64,000 nucleotides of DNA, taken from NCBI GenBank assembly GCA_002104905.1, contig MCFE01000224.1, positions 58,824 through 122,823 of the forward strand, given 5' to 3'. A program made the position numbers and the translations under genes. The number at the start of each line of letters is the position of its first letter. The first letter of the stretch is position 1. This stretch comes from Basidiobolus meristosporus CBS 931.73 (Eukaryota > Basidiobolomycota > Basidiobolomycetes > Basidiobolales > Basidiobolaceae). Shown here piece by piece: positions 63,758 to 64,000 of this stretch. The notes beneath the pieces are model-generated. The model had not been told where the DNA came from and searched no databases. It saw only the letters and a program-made list of their open reading frames with translations.

Positions 63758-64000
63758 AAATTCCAGAAGTCAGAATTTATAGATGGATGGACAAGGGTAG
63801 ATGGATGGATTATTCCTGGGTTAGGAAAATTAGCAGGGAGAAGAGAAGGAAGGAGCAAAAATTCCAGAAGTCAGAATTTATAGATGGATGGACAAGGGTA
63901 GATGGATGGATTATTCCTGGGTTAGGAAAATTAGCAGGGAGAAGAGAAGGAAGGAGCAAAAATTCCAGAAGTCAGAATTTATAGATGGATGGACAAGGGT
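63724..64000. repeat. 101-bp tandem repeat at the 5' side of unit E
   Basis: Units start at 63724, 63825 and 63926 with GAAAATTAGCAGGGAGAAGA and contain GATGGATGG blocks and CTGGGTTAGG. The copies are almost identical. The array runs off the window. Confidence 0.9.

Larger units (their letters stand above)
62832..64000 (-). mobile_element. LINE-related unit E carrying only ORF1
   Basis: The 3' end has the family signature (AAATAAAGATTTCACC, hairpin TCACC-AAGGTA-GGTGA, CCCTAA). About 170 bp upstream of that lies an ORF1-like gene, with no ORF2 between. The 5' part passes into 101-bp tandem repeats that reach the window edge. It resembles half-LINE elements that keep ORF1 and rely on another element's RT. 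Confidence 0.75.

Overview
The window looks like nuclear DNA of a fungus, probably an early-diverging (non-Dikarya) lineage such as a zoopagomycete or mucoromycete. Introns are 50-90 nt with GT..AG ends and CTAAC/TACTAAC branch points, poly(A) signals are AATAAA, and telomere-type repeats are TTAGGG. Gene content fits: ENA-type P-ATPase, Pho80-type cyclin, KDEL-tailed PDI, UvdE endonuclease, and a phosphorylase-kinase regulatory subunit (usually absent from Dikarya). The exact taxon is inference.

Left flank (1-14.5 kb): AT-rich repeats. It holds a long decayed reading frame (185-1858), a 4.6-kb Ty1/copia element (4473-9064) nested in an older copia gag, several solo or broken LTRs, and one secreted Gly/Asn-repeat gene (9998-11224).

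Central gene island (14.5-46.7 kb): compact housekeeping genes. In order they are PDI, a Pho80-like cyclin, mitochondrial dihydrolipoyl dehydrogenase divergent from ZIM17, phosphorylase-kinase regulatory subunit, ENA-type ATPase (one apparent frameshift), cytochrome P450, ATP11, UTP6, a secreted His/Asp/Lys-rich protein, UvdE endonuclease, prefoldin subunit 3, a MTH1-type Nudix hydrolase, a membrane/FN3/coiled-coil protein, a second secreted His/Asp/Lys-rich paralogue, mitochondrial prolyl-tRNA synthetase and a small tail-anchored protein. Four encode mitochondrial factors.

Secretome segment (47-51.6 kb): a 57-residue cystine-knot-like peptide, a proteinase-K-like subtilisin, a cysteine-rich crystallin-like protein and a Thr/Ser-linker plus cysteine-rich module. 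All look like extracellular proteins. Minisatellites and a poorly resolved intron-bearing gene (53.5-54.6 kb) follow.

Right flank (55-64 kb): broken copia sequence, then a head-to-tail array of retroelements all on the minus strand. It comprises two 5'-truncated LINE tails, a tRNA-derived SINE, one nearly complete LINE and an ORF1-only LINE relative. Units are joined at short TTAGGG tracts and share a 3'-terminal hairpin followed by CCCTAA. With TTAGGG reading rightwards, 3' ends face inward and 5' ends outward, the arrangement expected if the RNAs were reverse transcribed directly onto a chromosome end. In the complete LINE, ORF2 follows ORF1 in the same frame after a single TGA-CTA stop with no start codon, suggesting readthrough. 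This array is the most unusual content of the window.
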